The notes: generated by a model not told the origin, from the letters alone. A stretch of DNA of 64,000 bases from Herpetosiphon aurantiacus DSM 785 (GCA_000018565.1 CP000875.1:4479199-4543198), one strand, 5' to 3'. Shown: positions 15,459 through 24,722, numbered from the stretch's first letter. Numbers and translations are program-made.

Positions 15459-16334
15459 ATGAAGTACCTGCGTCGATCAATTATTGCGCTCGTTCTCTAT
15501 CTTGCTGCGTTTTTCAACATCGAGCGGCTGGACTTCCAGGGCGAGAATGTTATTGACCTACGTTCATTTGTGTATGTGCTCGGGTTGGCAGCAATCCTTA
15601 CGACTATTGTGCTGCCATTTTTTCGGCAACGTCGGCTTTTGGTGGCCCTCACCTACTGGGGCGCGATCTACGCAATTATTCGTTTAGCATTTTTCAATGA
15701 TGTTTCGTTTGTTGGGGTCGATATTTACTTGTCGTTAACTGAATTGGTGTTCTTATTGGTTGGTGTTCGCTTTGCCCACCAGGTTGCCATCGATCTTTAC
15801 GATTTCGAGCAAGCTGTGATCAACATCACCTTGCCGCAAGTTAATCGCCAAATCCGCCCGCTCAACGATTCCAACGATGAAATTCAAACTGAGATGGTGC
15901 GGAGTCGTCGCCATCGTCGCCCAATGAGTGTGCTGGTGATCAAGCCCGATCCCCAATCAGTCAATCTGGCGATTCATCGCAGTGTCGAAGAAGTGCAAAA
16001 ATCCATGATGACGCGCTATGTCGTAACCAGTTTAACCCGCGTTGTCGCCGATGTTATGCGCCGAACCGACATGATTTTTGAGCAACCAAGCTCAAACCAA
16101 TTTATCGTGATGAGTCCCGAAACCAATGCTGCTAATTCTGTTTCGTTTGCGGAACGCATCAAGGCTGCTGCGTCCGAGAGGCTGGGTGTAGATGTGTTGT
16201 GTGGAATTGCATCATTTCCCGACGATGCCCTGACATTTGACGAGTTGATCCGCGAGGCCGATACCCGTGCGTTGCGCCAACTCAAAGGGGTAAAACCACA
16301 AGACACACGCTCGACCGTTCAGACTGAGGTTTAA
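15459..16334 (+). CDS. Membrane protein with degenerate GGDEF-like domain
   Basis: A 291-residue protein. Residues ~5-110 form three or four membrane segments. The C-terminal ~160 residues have the fold pattern of a GGDEF domain, most clearly the closing ASFPDDALTFDELIREADTRAL, which matches the family's A-x-(Y/F)-P-D-(D/G)...ELI..AD.A tail. The GGDEF signature itself is replaced by SSNQFIVMSP, so diguanylate cyclase activity is not expected. As first gene of the polysaccharide operon it may be a sensor or scaffold. There is only a weak ribosome site (AGAAAG) ahead of ATG 15459. Confidence 0.65.
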   Translation: MKYLRRSIIALVLYLAAFFNIERLDFQGENVIDLRSFVYVLGLAAILTTIVLPFFRQRRLLVALTYWGAIYAIIRLAFFNDVSFVGVDIYLSLTELVFLLVGVRFAHQVAIDLYDFEQAVINITLPQVNRQIRPLNDSNDEIQTEMVRSRRHRRPMSVLVIKPDPQSVNLAIHRSVEEVQKSMMTRYVVTSLTRVVADVMRRTDMIFEQPSSNQFIVMSPETNAANSVSFAERIKAAASERLGVDVLCGIASFPDDALTFDELIREADTRALRQLKGVKPQDTRSTVQTEV

Positions 16335-16369
16335 AGCGCCGTTCATGCATCGTGCAGAAAGGAACCGTC

Positions 16370-17037
16370 ATGGCTTCTTCACTCAACTATCGTGAAAACC
16401 CAGCCTATGCCTGGCTGTTTCAAATTCAACCCAATCGCTCGCCAATGGCTCGTAAAATCTATTTGGCGAGCAAACGAATGATGGATTTGTTGATTTTATT
16501 AATGGCAATGCCCTTTTTGCTGCCATTTTGATCAAAATCGATTCGCCCAACGGGCCGATTATGTTTACCCAAAAACGCACTGGCCAAGGTGGCCGAACCT
16601 TCCGAATGTATAAATTTCGCACAATGGTGCCCAACGCCGAGGAAATGAAAAAGCAGTTGATGCACCTCAACGAATTGCAATGGCCTGATTTTAAAATTAG
16701 CAATGATCCTCGCATTACCAAGGTTGGCAAATTCTTGCGCAAAACCAGCCTCGATGAATTACCCCAATTGTTGAATGTGATCAAAGGCGAGATGAGCCTC
16801 GTCGGCCCACGCCCAACCTCATTTGGCGCTCACACTTACGACTTATGGCAAACTGAACGCCTCGATGTTCAGCCAGGGCTAACTGGGCTATGGCAGTTGT
16901 TTGGTCGCGCTAGCACCGAATTTCATGATCGCTTGCTCTTGGATATTGCCTATATCGAACGTCGCTGCCTGTGGCTCGATATTCAAATTCTGTTCCGCAC
17001 GATTCCTGCCGTGTTGAAACAGCGGGGTGCACATTAG
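16370..17037 (+). pseudogene. Initiating sugar transferase (WcaJ/EpsL-type) with a one-base frameshift
   Basis: This encodes a polyprenyl-phosphate sugar-1-phosphate transferase, the enzyme that loads the first sugar on the lipid carrier in the membrane. AGAAAGGAACC precedes ATG 16370. The first frame reads MASSLNYRE... KRMMDLLILLMAMPFLLPF and stops at 16529-16531. The rest, from IKIDSPNGPIMFTQKRTG through MYKFRTMVPNA, TSLDELPQLLNVIKGEMSLVGPRP and LQPGLTGLWQL-like segments, is in the next frame down to 17037. Adding one T to the T5 run at 16514-16518 would join them as MPFFAAILIKIDSP, the normal family sequence. Either a real mutation, phase variation by slippage, or a base error. The catalytic part lies entirely in the second frame. 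Confidence 0.85.
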
Positions 17038-18284
17038 TGGCACAACCAATCGCTTACATGATGTCACGGTTTCCGCATCTGTCGGAAACCTTTATTCTGC
17101 GTGAAATGCTTGAAATGGAACGGCTTGGCTGGGATGTTAAGCTGTTTCCGTTGATGTTGCAGCAACAAGCGGTCGTCCACGATGAGGCCAAGCGCTGGAT
17201 TCCGCTGGCTCAACCGCAGCCATTTATCTCGCCGCATGTTGCCCTGAGTTCGTTACAGCGTTTGGCCAAACAACCTCTCAAAACAGGTGGCATCGTTGCT
17301 AAAACGCTAGCCGAAAGTGCCACAACTCCTAGCGAATTAGTCCGTAAATTGGCATTAATTCCTAAAGCAATCACCTTGGCTAAGCATATGCAGGCCCAGC
17401 AGATTGCCCATATCCATTGCCATTACGCCACCTATCCTGCCTTTGCTGCGTGGATTATCAATCGCCTAACGGGTATTCCCTATTCTTTCACCGTCCATGG
17501 CCACGATATTTTTGTCAATCGGGCGATGCTGCCGACCAAAGCCCGTGGAGCCAGCGCCATTATGGCAATCGCCGAGTTTCACCGCGAATTTTTGGTTGAA
17601 AAATTAGGCGAATGGGTACGCGATCGGATTCATATTGTGCATTGTGGCATTCGCCCTGAGCGCTATCAACCGCAACCCAAGCCAGCTGGCGAACGCTTTG
17701 AAATTTTGACCACCGGCAGTTTGCAAGATTACAAAGGCCACCCCTTCTTGATTCAGGCCTGTAGTTTCTTGCGTGATCGTGGGATCGCCTTTCGTTGCCG
17801 CATTATTGGTGGCGGCGAAGATCGCCCAATGCTTGAGCAATTGATTGCCGAAAAACAATTAACTGGGATGGTCGAATTGCTTGGCCCGCAGCCAGAAACC
17901 GCCGTGCGCGAGCTGCTTGCTACCGCTGATTGCTATGTTCAAGCTAGCATTATCACGCCCTCAGGCAAAATGGAAGGCATTCCGGTTTCGTTGATGGAAG
18001 CCTTGGCCTGTGAGTTGCCAGTCGTGGCCTCGCGCATGTCGGGCATTCCTGAATTGGTGCGCCACGGCGAAACAGGCTATCTTGTGCCCCCCGCCAATGC
18101 CGCAGCCCTAGCCGAACAACTGCTGTATGTACGCGATCATCCTGAGGAAGCCGCTAGTTACGCTGCTCGTGGCCGCGAACTGGTCCAACGCGACTTCAAC
18201 TTAGTAACTTGCGTCGAAAAACTTTCTGAAACGTTACTCGCCGTGAATCCCGCTTTGCAACGGCCAATTCAACGCAATGCCTAA
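17037..18284 (+). CDS. Glycosyltransferase family 4 (WcaL/colanic-acid-like)
   Basis: A 415-residue GT-B retaining glycosyltransferase. The N-terminal IAYMMSRFPHLSETFILREM is the hallmark of the colanic-acid WcaL/AmsK group, and the C-terminal domain has the donor site with E-x7-E (EGIPVSLMEALACELPVV). GTG 17037 is chosen because it overlaps the sugar transferase stop by one base, has GGGGT 8 bp upstream and begins at the conserved motif. It adds a sugar to the growing lipid-linked unit on the cytoplasmic face. Confidence 0.88.
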   Translation: MAQPIAYMMSRFPHLSETFILREMLEMERLGWDVKLFPLMLQQQAVVHDEAKRWIPLAQPQPFISPHVALSSLQRLAKQPLKTGGIVAKTLAESATTPSELVRKLALIPKAITLAKHMQAQQIAHIHCHYATYPAFAAWIINRLTGIPYSFTVHGHDIFVNRAMLPTKARGASAIMAIAEFHREFLVEKLGEWVRDRIHIVHCGIRPERYQPQPKPAGERFEILTTGSLQDYKGHPFLIQACSFLRDRGIAFRCRIIGGGEDRPMLEQLIAEKQLTGMVELLGPQPETAVRELLATADCYVQASIITPSGKMEGIPVSLMEALACELPVVASRMSGIPELVRHGETGYLVPPANAAALAEQLLYVRDHPEEAASYAARGRELVQRDFNLVTCVEKLSETLLAVNPALQRPIQRNA

Positions 18285-18302
18285 TGCTCAGGAGCAGCTG
18301 TA

Positions 18303-19436
18303 ATGCCCCAGAAGATTGCTTTTCTTAAAATTCGCGATTTTTCATTTATCAATCCCAATCTGATCGCTCAATTTAAGCGGGTATTCCCTGAATACTCGCT
18401 TGAGGTTTTCGATTTTAAGGATTGGCTCAAATACAATCCGCATCTTTATCTCTTGGCGATGGCAGCCGTGTATAAAGAATATGGTCGCGACATTTTGGCT
18501 GGTCATAAGCAGCCTAATCCGCATTTATTCGTCACCCGTTGGATTGGCAAACAGATTAAAAAGCTGGTGCAACAGCGTTTCAACCCGCGCGAATATGCCT
18601 TTACCTTTCAAACTCAGACCAATTTTGATGCGAGTGTGGCGGGCATGCCCCATTTTATTTATACCGACCATACCTTGCGAGCCAACTGGCGCTACAAATT
18701 ATTCGATCCTAGCAGAATTCAATATTCAGCCGAATGGCGTTCAGCGATTGAGCCAGAGATCTATCGCAACGCCAGCAAAATCTTTTTTGCCAGCAATTTT
18801 GCCCGAACTTCAGCGATCGAGGACTATGATTATCCGGCTGAAAAGGCTGAATGCGTATATACAGGTATTAATGTTAAAATAGACCCACCAACCAACAAAG
18901 CATATGCCGCCAAACGGATCTTATTTGTTGGAGTAGAATGGGAGCGCAAAGGCGGGCCAGAAGTCGCCGAAGCGTTTAAACGCATCCAAGCCAAACATCC
19001 CGACGCTACATTAACGATTGTGGGATGTTCGCCTGAGCTTGATCTGCCCAATTGTCAGGTGATTGGGCGAGTGCCGCGTGAACAAGTTGTTCAGTATTTT
19101 CGTGAGGCAACTATTTTTTGCATGCCCAGCCGCATCGAGCCAGCTGGGATCGCCTTCACTGAAGCGGCTATGTATAAACTTCCCATTATTTCGGCCAACA
19201 GTGGCGGCCTGCCCGACCGCGTGCTGCACGGCCAAACTGGCTATCTAATTGAACCAGGTGACGTTGATGGCCTGACCAATTATTTAAGTGATTTATTGGA
19301 TCACCCTGAACGATGCCGTGAATTTGGTGAAGCTGGCTACCAATTAGCCCATCGTGAATTTACTTGGGATCGCGTTGGCGATCGCATTCGGGCTGCTATT
19401 CTTTCAACTATTCAACCAACGCAGCGCATGGCCTAG
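18303..19436 (+). CDS. Glycosyltransferase family 4
   Basis: A 377-residue GT-B enzyme. The N-terminal acceptor domain is unusual, with a long basic RWIGKQIKKLVQQRFNPRE segment. The C-terminal GT1/GT4 domain is standard: RILFVGVEWERKGGPEVAEAF, VGCSPELDLPNCQVIGRV, and EPAGIAFTEAAMYKLPIISANSGGLPD. AGGAGC lies 7 bp ahead of ATG 18303, and the gene follows the previous by 18 bp, so it is part of the operon. The donor and acceptor cannot be told from the sequence. Confidence 0.85.
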   Translation: MPQKIAFLKIRDFSFINPNLIAQFKRVFPEYSLEVFDFKDWLKYNPHLYLLAMAAVYKEYGRDILAGHKQPNPHLFVTRWIGKQIKKLVQQRFNPREYAFTFQTQTNFDASVAGMPHFIYTDHTLRANWRYKLFDPSRIQYSAEWRSAIEPEIYRNASKIFFASNFARTSAIEDYDYPAEKAECVYTGINVKIDPPTNKAYAAKRILFVGVEWERKGGPEVAEAFKRIQAKHPDATLTIVGCSPELDLPNCQVIGRVPREQVVQYFREATIFCMPSRIEPAGIAFTEAAMYKLPIISANSGGLPDRVLHGQTGYLIEPGDVDGLTNYLSDLLDHPERCREFGEAGYQLAHREFTWDRVGDRIRAAILSTIQPTQRMA

Positions 19437-19471
19437 CCAGCAGTCGGCGCTGCAACAAAGGAACCGTTGCT

Positions 19472-20575
19472 ATGGAATTTCGTCATTATCTTCGAATGTT
19501 AGGGCGCGGCTGGTGGCTGATCGCTCTGGCAGCATTAACTGGGTCAACTTTGGCGCTGGCCCGCGCTTATGTAACTGAGCCTGAGTATCGCACGCGCACG
19601 CGCCTGTTGCTCAGCCCCAACTTGGCACGGGTTGATAGCGGCCAAGAGTTATATAGCGTTACCACCTTGCAAAATCGTACAATCGTCAATACGATTGCCG
19701 AAATTCTGAATAGCGGCAGCCCGTTCAAGGAAACTGGCTCGGTGCTTAATCTGCCGCCAGCCGAAGTTTTGCGCTACAAAAACAATGCGGTGACAGTTCC
19801 TGAAGCCAACGTTTTGGAAGTCTATGTTGATGGGCCTGATGCGCCAACCACTGCCTTGTTAGCCAATAGTTTGGCTCAACGCACCATTGATTTTGTTGAT
19901 CAAAAATATCCCAGCTATAGCCTAACCGTACTTGACCCAGCCTTGCCCTCATCAACCCCCCAAAGCCCGCAGCCAGTTCGTGACACGACCTTGGCCTTGA
20001 TTTTGGGTGCAGTTGTTGGTGCAATTATCGCGATTGTGCAAGAGCAACTCAAAACGCCGTTGGAAGCACTGCGTCGCCGCAGCACCGTCGATGCCGTTTC
20101 GACCGCCTTTACCCGCCGCCACTTCGACCAACAATCCAAGGAAGCGCTGGGTCGCAGCTCGATCGCCTCGTTGGGTTTGGTCTATCTCGATGGCATGCAA
20201 GATGTGATCGATAGTATGCCTGCGCCAGTTGTGCAGCGGGTGTTGCGCCATGCCAAAAATGTGTTGCGCAACGAACTACGCGGCAACGATATTGTGGGCC
20301 GTTGGGATAACACGACCTTCTCGATTTTGTTGCCCGAAACCCCCGAAATTGCCGCCACGCGCACGCTTGATCGGATTTTGAACGCGCTTGATCAGCCAGT
20401 CGAAACTGGGATCGATGACGTGGTGGTCAAACTCACGCCCTATGCTGGTGGAGCCACCCGTCGCAACAATATGGCTTATGCCCAATTAGTCGAAGAAGCT
20501 GAATCGGCCTTGACCCGCTCGTATCGCAGTGGCGAAAAGAATGTGCTCTTCTCAGCCGTTGAACAACCTGCCTAA
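19472..20575 (+). CDS. Wzz-type chain-length regulator fused to a degenerate GGDEF domain
   Basis: A 367-residue inner-membrane protein. Residues 1-175 are a polysaccharide co-polymerase (Wzz/GumC-like) domain: a first membrane segment after RGWW (~14-30), an external segment starting EPEYRTRTRLLLSP, and a second membrane segment at ~173-190 after a Pro-rich stretch. From ~210 a cytoplasmic GGDEF-like domain follows (STVDAVSTAFTRRHFDQQ, ELRGNDIVGRWDNTTFSILLPETPE). The GGDEF site reads DNTTF, so it should not make c-di-GMP. The tyrosine-kinase tail of Gram-positive-type relatives is absent. AAAGGAACCGT precedes ATG 19472, much as before the sugar transferase. Confidence 0.8.
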   Translation: MEFRHYLRMLGRGWWLIALAALTGSTLALARAYVTEPEYRTRTRLLLSPNLARVDSGQELYSVTTLQNRTIVNTIAEILNSGSPFKETGSVLNLPPAEVLRYKNNAVTVPEANVLEVYVDGPDAPTTALLANSLAQRTIDFVDQKYPSYSLTVLDPALPSSTPQSPQPVRDTTLALILGAVVGAIIAIVQEQLKTPLEALRRRSTVDAVSTAFTRRHFDQQSKEALGRSSIASLGLVYLDGMQDVIDSMPAPVVQRVLRHAKNVLRNELRGNDIVGRWDNTTFSILLPETPEIAATRTLDRILNALDQPVETGIDDVVVKLTPYAGGATRRNNMAYAQLVEEAESALTRSYRSGEKNVLFSAVEQPA

Positions 20576-20586
20576 ATTAAACCAAC

Positions 20587-20615
20587 CTGCACGGCATGCA
20601 ATTCATGCCGTGCAG
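20587..20615 (+). other. Intercistronic hairpin in the polysaccharide operon
   Basis: A perfect 12-bp stem CTGCACGGCATG/CATGCCGTGCAG with a 5-nt loop between the Wzz-GGDEF stop and the Wzy start. There is no U tract, so an mRNA processing or stability element is likelier than a terminator. Confidence 0.7.
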
Positions 20616-20628
20616 CCATGAGGTCGTT

Positions 20629-22134
20629 ATGCTGGCCAACACACCGCAAGAAGAGCCAACCAGCCAACCAGATGTTTTTAACAGCAAATGGATGAAATTT
20701 GCCTTTGCTTTTTTAGCGATCGCTGGGGGCGCTGGGGTTGCCGCCGCCTTGGCATTTTTCGATAACCCCTTGAAATTAGTGCTGCTGTTTGGTGGCGCTG
20801 GTGCAGCCATGGTCACAATGCGCAATAGCGAATGGGGCTTGCTGGCACTGGTGTTCATGAGCTACACCCGTTTTTCCGATGTGATGGTGCGCAACGGAGC
20901 GCCCTCAACCGCCCAACCATTTTTAGCGTTGCTCTTTTTAATTATTTTCTTGCGCTGGGCACTCTACAACCAAAAACCCGAGCCTTGGCTCAAGCCCGCC
21001 GCCTGGATCTTTGTCTATGGCATGGTTGGGGTCGCCACATTTCTCTATGCTGATGATGTCATGCGAGTTAAGAATGGGGTCATCACCTACTTCAAAGATG
21101 CGATTATCGTGATCGTGGTGGTGATGATGATGCGTTCGCCCAAGATGCTGCATCGTTCGATGTGGGCGCTCTTGTTCGCTGGCATTTTTATGGCTTCGAT
21201 TACCACCTGGCAGCAATTAACTGGTACGTTCGAGAACGATTATTTGGGCTTTGCCAAAGCTGGCAAAATGCAAATCGTCTCAGGCGTTGAGGATGATTAT
21301 CGGATTGCTGGGCCAATCGGCGACCCTAATTTCTATTCACAAGTGCTCTTGACCCTAATTCCACTGGGCATGGATCGCATGTGGAATGAGAAGAACAAAA
21401 AATTACGCTGGTTTGCAATTTGGCAATTGAGCGTTTGTATGGCCTCAATTTTCTTCTCGTTCAGTCGTGGGGCATTTCTCTCGCTCTCGATTGCCAGCTT
21501 AATTATGTTTGTGCGCCGACCACCCAAGCCGCTTTCGGTGATCATTATCATCGCTTTGGGTTTTGTAATCATCCCGACCTTGCCAGCTTCGTATATCGCG
21601 CGGCTCGAAACGATTCCCGAGGCAATTCCCGGCTTAGCTCAAGAAGATGTGCGCAACGAGGCTTCGTTCCGTGGCCGTTCGAGCGCCCAACAAGCGGGTT
21701 TACGCATGTTCTGGGCTAACCCAGTTTTTGGCTTAGGTGTGGGCAATTTTGGCAATCACTATCAAGAATATGCCCGTGATCTAGGACTTGATAACAGCCG
21801 TTGGGACCAAGCGCCGCACAACATGTACCTTGAAATTCTGACCGAAAAAGGCTTATTTGGGCTTTCGGTCTTTAGCGCAATGATGTGGGTGCTGTTCCGC
21901 GATATGAACCGAGCACGTAAAAAGTTTCGCGAAATCAATATGGGCGATTTCGATGGTCTGATCTTTGGTTTCCAGGCTGGGTTGGTTGGCTATATGTTTG
22001 CCGGGATCTTCCTGCAACTATCCTACCCACGCTTTTTCTGGATTTTGATCGCCATCGCCTATGCAATTCCCAATGTTGCCAATAAAGCTTATGAAGAGTA
22101 TCGCGAGGCGCTACCAAATGGCGAAACAGCCTGA
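20629..22134 (+). CDS. O-antigen ligase/polymerase-type membrane protein (Wzy-like)
   Basis: A 501-residue integral membrane protein with about twelve hydrophobic segments. A large periplasmic loop carries the family features (GPIGDPNFYSQVLL, FSFSRGAFLSL, FRGRSSAQQAGLRMFWANPVFGLGVGNF, then APHNMYLEILTEKGLFGL). The H-N-x-x-L-E pattern is typical of the O-antigen_lig family, which joins or ligates repeat units outside the membrane. ATG 20629 has GAGGT 5 bp upstream; an earlier ATG at 20596 lies inside the hairpin and is unlikely. It overlaps the next gene by 17 bp. Confidence 0.85.
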   Translation: MLANTPQEEPTSQPDVFNSKWMKFAFAFLAIAGGAGVAAALAFFDNPLKLVLLFGGAGAAMVTMRNSEWGLLALVFMSYTRFSDVMVRNGAPSTAQPFLALLFLIIFLRWALYNQKPEPWLKPAAWIFVYGMVGVATFLYADDVMRVKNGVITYFKDAIIVIVVVMMMRSPKMLHRSMWALLFAGIFMASITTWQQLTGTFENDYLGFAKAGKMQIVSGVEDDYRIAGPIGDPNFYSQVLLTLIPLGMDRMWNEKNKKLRWFAIWQLSVCMASIFFSFSRGAFLSLSIASLIMFVRRPPKPLSVIIIIALGFVIIPTLPASYIARLETIPEAIPGLAQEDVRNEASFRGRSSAQQAGLRMFWANPVFGLGVGNFGNHYQEYARDLGLDNSRWDQAPHNMYLEILTEKGLFGLSVFSAMMWVLFRDMNRARKKFREINMGDFDGLIFGFQAGLVGYMFAGIFLQLSYPRFFWILIAIAYAIPNVANKAYEEYREALPNGETA

Positions 22135-23584
22135 AACGATTGTCCAGAGTGCGGCTCGTAATACATTATGGTCGTATGCCGCCACCTATGGCGGCAAAAT
22201 TCTGATCTTTATCACCACGGTGATTCTGGCTTATTTCGTGACCAAAGCTGAATACGGCTTGGTCGGCATGGGCTTGACGGTTATCGCCTTTCTTGAGGTG
22301 ATGCAAGATCTAGGGATCGGCTCGGCAGTAATTTATCGCGAAGGCGAGGATGCTGCTAACACCGCTTTTTGGCTTGGCTGTGGAATCGCCTTGACGCTCT
22401 TTAGCATAACTTGGTTGGCAGCACCCTTAGTTGCCACCTATTTCTTGCAAAATAATCCTGATGTGATTCCGATTATTCGGGCCTTGGGCTTGAGCTTTCC
22501 CTTGTTTGCCATGCGCAATATTCACGATGCCTTGTTGCGCAAACGCATGCAATTCAAAAAACGCTTTATTCCCGATCTGATTCAGGTCAGCAGCAAAGGC
22601 GCAATTTCGATTGGCTGTGCCTTGGCGGGCATGGGCGCTTGGAGCTTGGTTTGGGGCCAATTGGGTGGCTCGGCCTGTGGCGTGATTGCCTATTGGATGG
22701 TCAATCCATGGCGACCTAACTTCAAGATTGATCGAGCCGTGATCAAGCCGCTGTTGAGCTTTGGTAGCAATATCGTGGCAGTCAATGGTTTGGCTGTCAT
22801 GTTGGCGCAAACCGATTATCTGCTAGTTGGACGCTATCTTGGCGATGCAAACTTAGGTATTTATACCAATGGCTTTCGCTTCCCTGACCTGATGGTGATG
22901 CAAGTTTGTATTGCCTTGGCCAATGTGCTGTATCCCTTGTACAGTCGTTTGCGCGATGATCCTGCTGGGTTGCAACAGGGCTTTTTTATTGCCTCGCGGT
23001 ATGTCGCCTTAGTGACTGTGCCGCTTTCATTGGGAATTGCAATTACGGCTGAGCCGTTTGTTTTGACCTTGCTAAGCGTAAAATGGATTGAAACTGTGCC
23101 GATTATGCGCACAATTGCCATTTACACCCTGTTTCTTTCGCTGGGCTACAACGTTGGTGATGTCTACAAGGCGCAAAATCGCACCAGCATTTTGACCAAG
23201 CTTTCAATCGCTCGTTTAATTGTGTTAGTTCCGGCGTTATGGTTTGCCGCTGCCCAGTTCAAATCGTTGCAGGCAGTCGGCATTACCCATGCAATTGTGG
23301 CATTTTTGGGCAGCACACTTAATTTGGTGGTTGCCGCCAAAGTGCTGAACATGCCGATTCGCCGAATTTTGAGCGCCTTCCAACCAGCCATAATTGCTGG
23401 CACGGTGATGAGTACTTGTTTGATTTTGACCCTGCTGGCCTTGCAAAACACTCCTGCATGGCTGCAACTCTTGGCGGCAGTCGTGGTGGGCATCGGCTCC
23501 TATGCTGGAACTTTGTGGTTTGGTCAGCGCGAAGTTCTGACCCAAGCAGGCCAAACCTTACGTGGTGCGGTGGCACGGAGATAA
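22118..23584 (+). CDS. Polysaccharide flippase (Wzx/MurJ-MOP superfamily)
   Basis: A 488-residue membrane protein with 12-14 predicted helices. The N-terminal part (TLWSYAATYGGKILIFITTVILAYFVTKAEYGLVGMGL) is characteristic of Polysacc_synt/Wzx exporters, which flip lipid-linked repeat units to the outer face. ATG 22118 (MAKQPETIV) is preceded by GAGG at 9 bp and overlaps the wzy-like gene, pointing to translational coupling. Upstream in-frame starts lie deep inside that gene. Confidence 0.88.
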   Translation: MAKQPETIVQSAARNTLWSYAATYGGKILIFITTVILAYFVTKAEYGLVGMGLTVIAFLEVMQDLGIGSAVIYREGEDAANTAFWLGCGIALTLFSITWLAAPLVATYFLQNNPDVIPIIRALGLSFPLFAMRNIHDALLRKRMQFKKRFIPDLIQVSSKGAISIGCALAGMGAWSLVWGQLGGSACGVIAYWMVNPWRPNFKIDRAVIKPLLSFGSNIVAVNGLAVMLAQTDYLLVGRYLGDANLGIYTNGFRFPDLMVMQVCIALANVLYPLYSRLRDDPAGLQQGFFIASRYVALVTVPLSLGIAITAEPFVLTLLSVKWIETVPIMRTIAIYTLFLSLGYNVGDVYKAQNRTSILTKLSIARLIVLVPALWFAAAQFKSLQAVGITHAIVAFLGSTLNLVVAAKVLNMPIRRILSAFQPAIIAGTVMSTCLILTLLALQNTPAWLQLLAAVVVGIGSYAGTLWFGQREVLTQAGQTLRGAVARR

Positions 23585-23585
23585 T

Positions 23586-24722
23586 ATGCACGTTGTTCAG
23601 GTGATCGATTCGCTCTATCGTGGTGGAGCACAACAATTGCTGGTAACCTTCGCGATCGAAGCCCAACGCCGTGGGATCAAAACCAGCGTTGTTTGTCTCA
23701 AGGATGAAGATCGCGGCAGCAACTTGGTTGAACGGCTGAATGGTTTGGGCGTTGAAGTGCTGCGTTTGGCTGCGCCCAAAATGCTGGCCCCTAAACGAAT
23801 CTGGCAATTAACCCGTTGGCTGCGGCGCAATCAGGTCAGTGTGGTGCATACCCATTTGACCTATGGCAATGTCGTAGGTATTTTGGCAGCCCGTTTGGCT
23901 AATATTCCTGTGGTGGCGACGATGCACTTAGCGGGCTTCGATCCATCAATTGCCAATCGCCAACAGCAGTTTGAGGCCCAAGTGGTACAGCGTTTGGCGC
24001 AGCAAATTATCGCTGTTGGCTATACCACTCGCGATGCCTACCAGCCAATTATGCCCAATCGCCAGCTGCATGTGGTGCATAATGCCGTGGTAGCCGTGCC
24101 AGAAATTAGCCCTGAGCAACGCCAAACCACGCGCGAAGCAGTGTTGGGCGACCCAAATTTGACCATGTTGATCAACGTTGGGCGTTTTGCGGCAATCAAA
24201 GATCTGCCAACCTTGATCGATGCCTTTGCCTTGGTGCATGCTCAACATCCCCAGGCGCGGCTCGTTTTGGCGGGCGAAGGCGATCAACGACCCAAAATCG
24301 AAGCCAAAATTAACGCACACCAATTGCCTGCAGTGGTCAATTTGCTTGGCGCACGCGATGATATTCCAGTGCTATTGCGTAGCGCCGATTTGTTTGTCAA
24401 TTCGTCAGCCAACGAAGGATTGCCGATCGCCGTGCTCGAAGCCATGGCCGCAGGCTTGCCGATTATTGCCACCAAAGTTGGCGACGTGCCGCATGTGGTT
24501 CGCGAACAAGCGGGCATTACGGTTGCGCCGCATGATCATCAAGCCTTAGCTGCTGCAATTAATCAAGTTTTGAGCGAGCCAAGCCAGATCCAGGCGATGC
24601 AACAGGCTGCTCAACAAATTATCGAGCAATACCATAGCCCTAGCGCGTGGGTTGATCAATTATTAAGTTTGTATACCGCCGCCCACGAGGGCGTTGACCA
24701 GCGCGAGGCTGTCTCGGCATGA
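23586..24722 (+). CDS. Glycosyltransferase family 4
   Basis: A 378-residue GT-B glycosyltransferase. It starts MHVVQVIDSLYRGGAQQLL, with the G-G-A-[EQ] loop of GT4 enzymes. The C-terminal Rossmann domain has INVGRFAAIKDLPTLIDAF, LAGEGDQRPKIEAKI, and NEGLPIAVLEAMAAGLPIIAT with the E-x7-E nucleotide-sugar site. GGAGA precedes the start one base after the flippase stop. It overlaps the next glycosyltransferase by 4 bp (ATGA). Confidence 0.9.
   Translation: MHVVQVIDSLYRGGAQQLLVTFAIEAQRRGIKTSVVCLKDEDRGSNLVERLNGLGVEVLRLAAPKMLAPKRIWQLTRWLRRNQVSVVHTHLTYGNVVGILAARLANIPVVATMHLAGFDPSIANRQQQFEAQVVQRLAQQIIAVGYTTRDAYQPIMPNRQLHVVHNAVVAVPEISPEQRQTTREAVLGDPNLTMLINVGRFAAIKDLPTLIDAFALVHAQHPQARLVLAGEGDQRPKIEAKINAHQLPAVVNLLGARDDIPVLLRSADLFVNSSANEGLPIAVLEAMAAGLPIIATKVGDVPHVVREQAGITVAPHDHQALAAAINQVLSEPSQIQAMQQAAQQIIEQYHSPSAWVDQLLSLYTAAHEGVDQREAVSA

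Noticed and set aside
16505-16535. Programmed -1 frameshifting in the sugar transferase
   Set aside because: The site CCC TTT TTG does not match the X-XXY-YYZ slippery form and no stimulatory hairpin follows closely; a missing T explains the break more simply.
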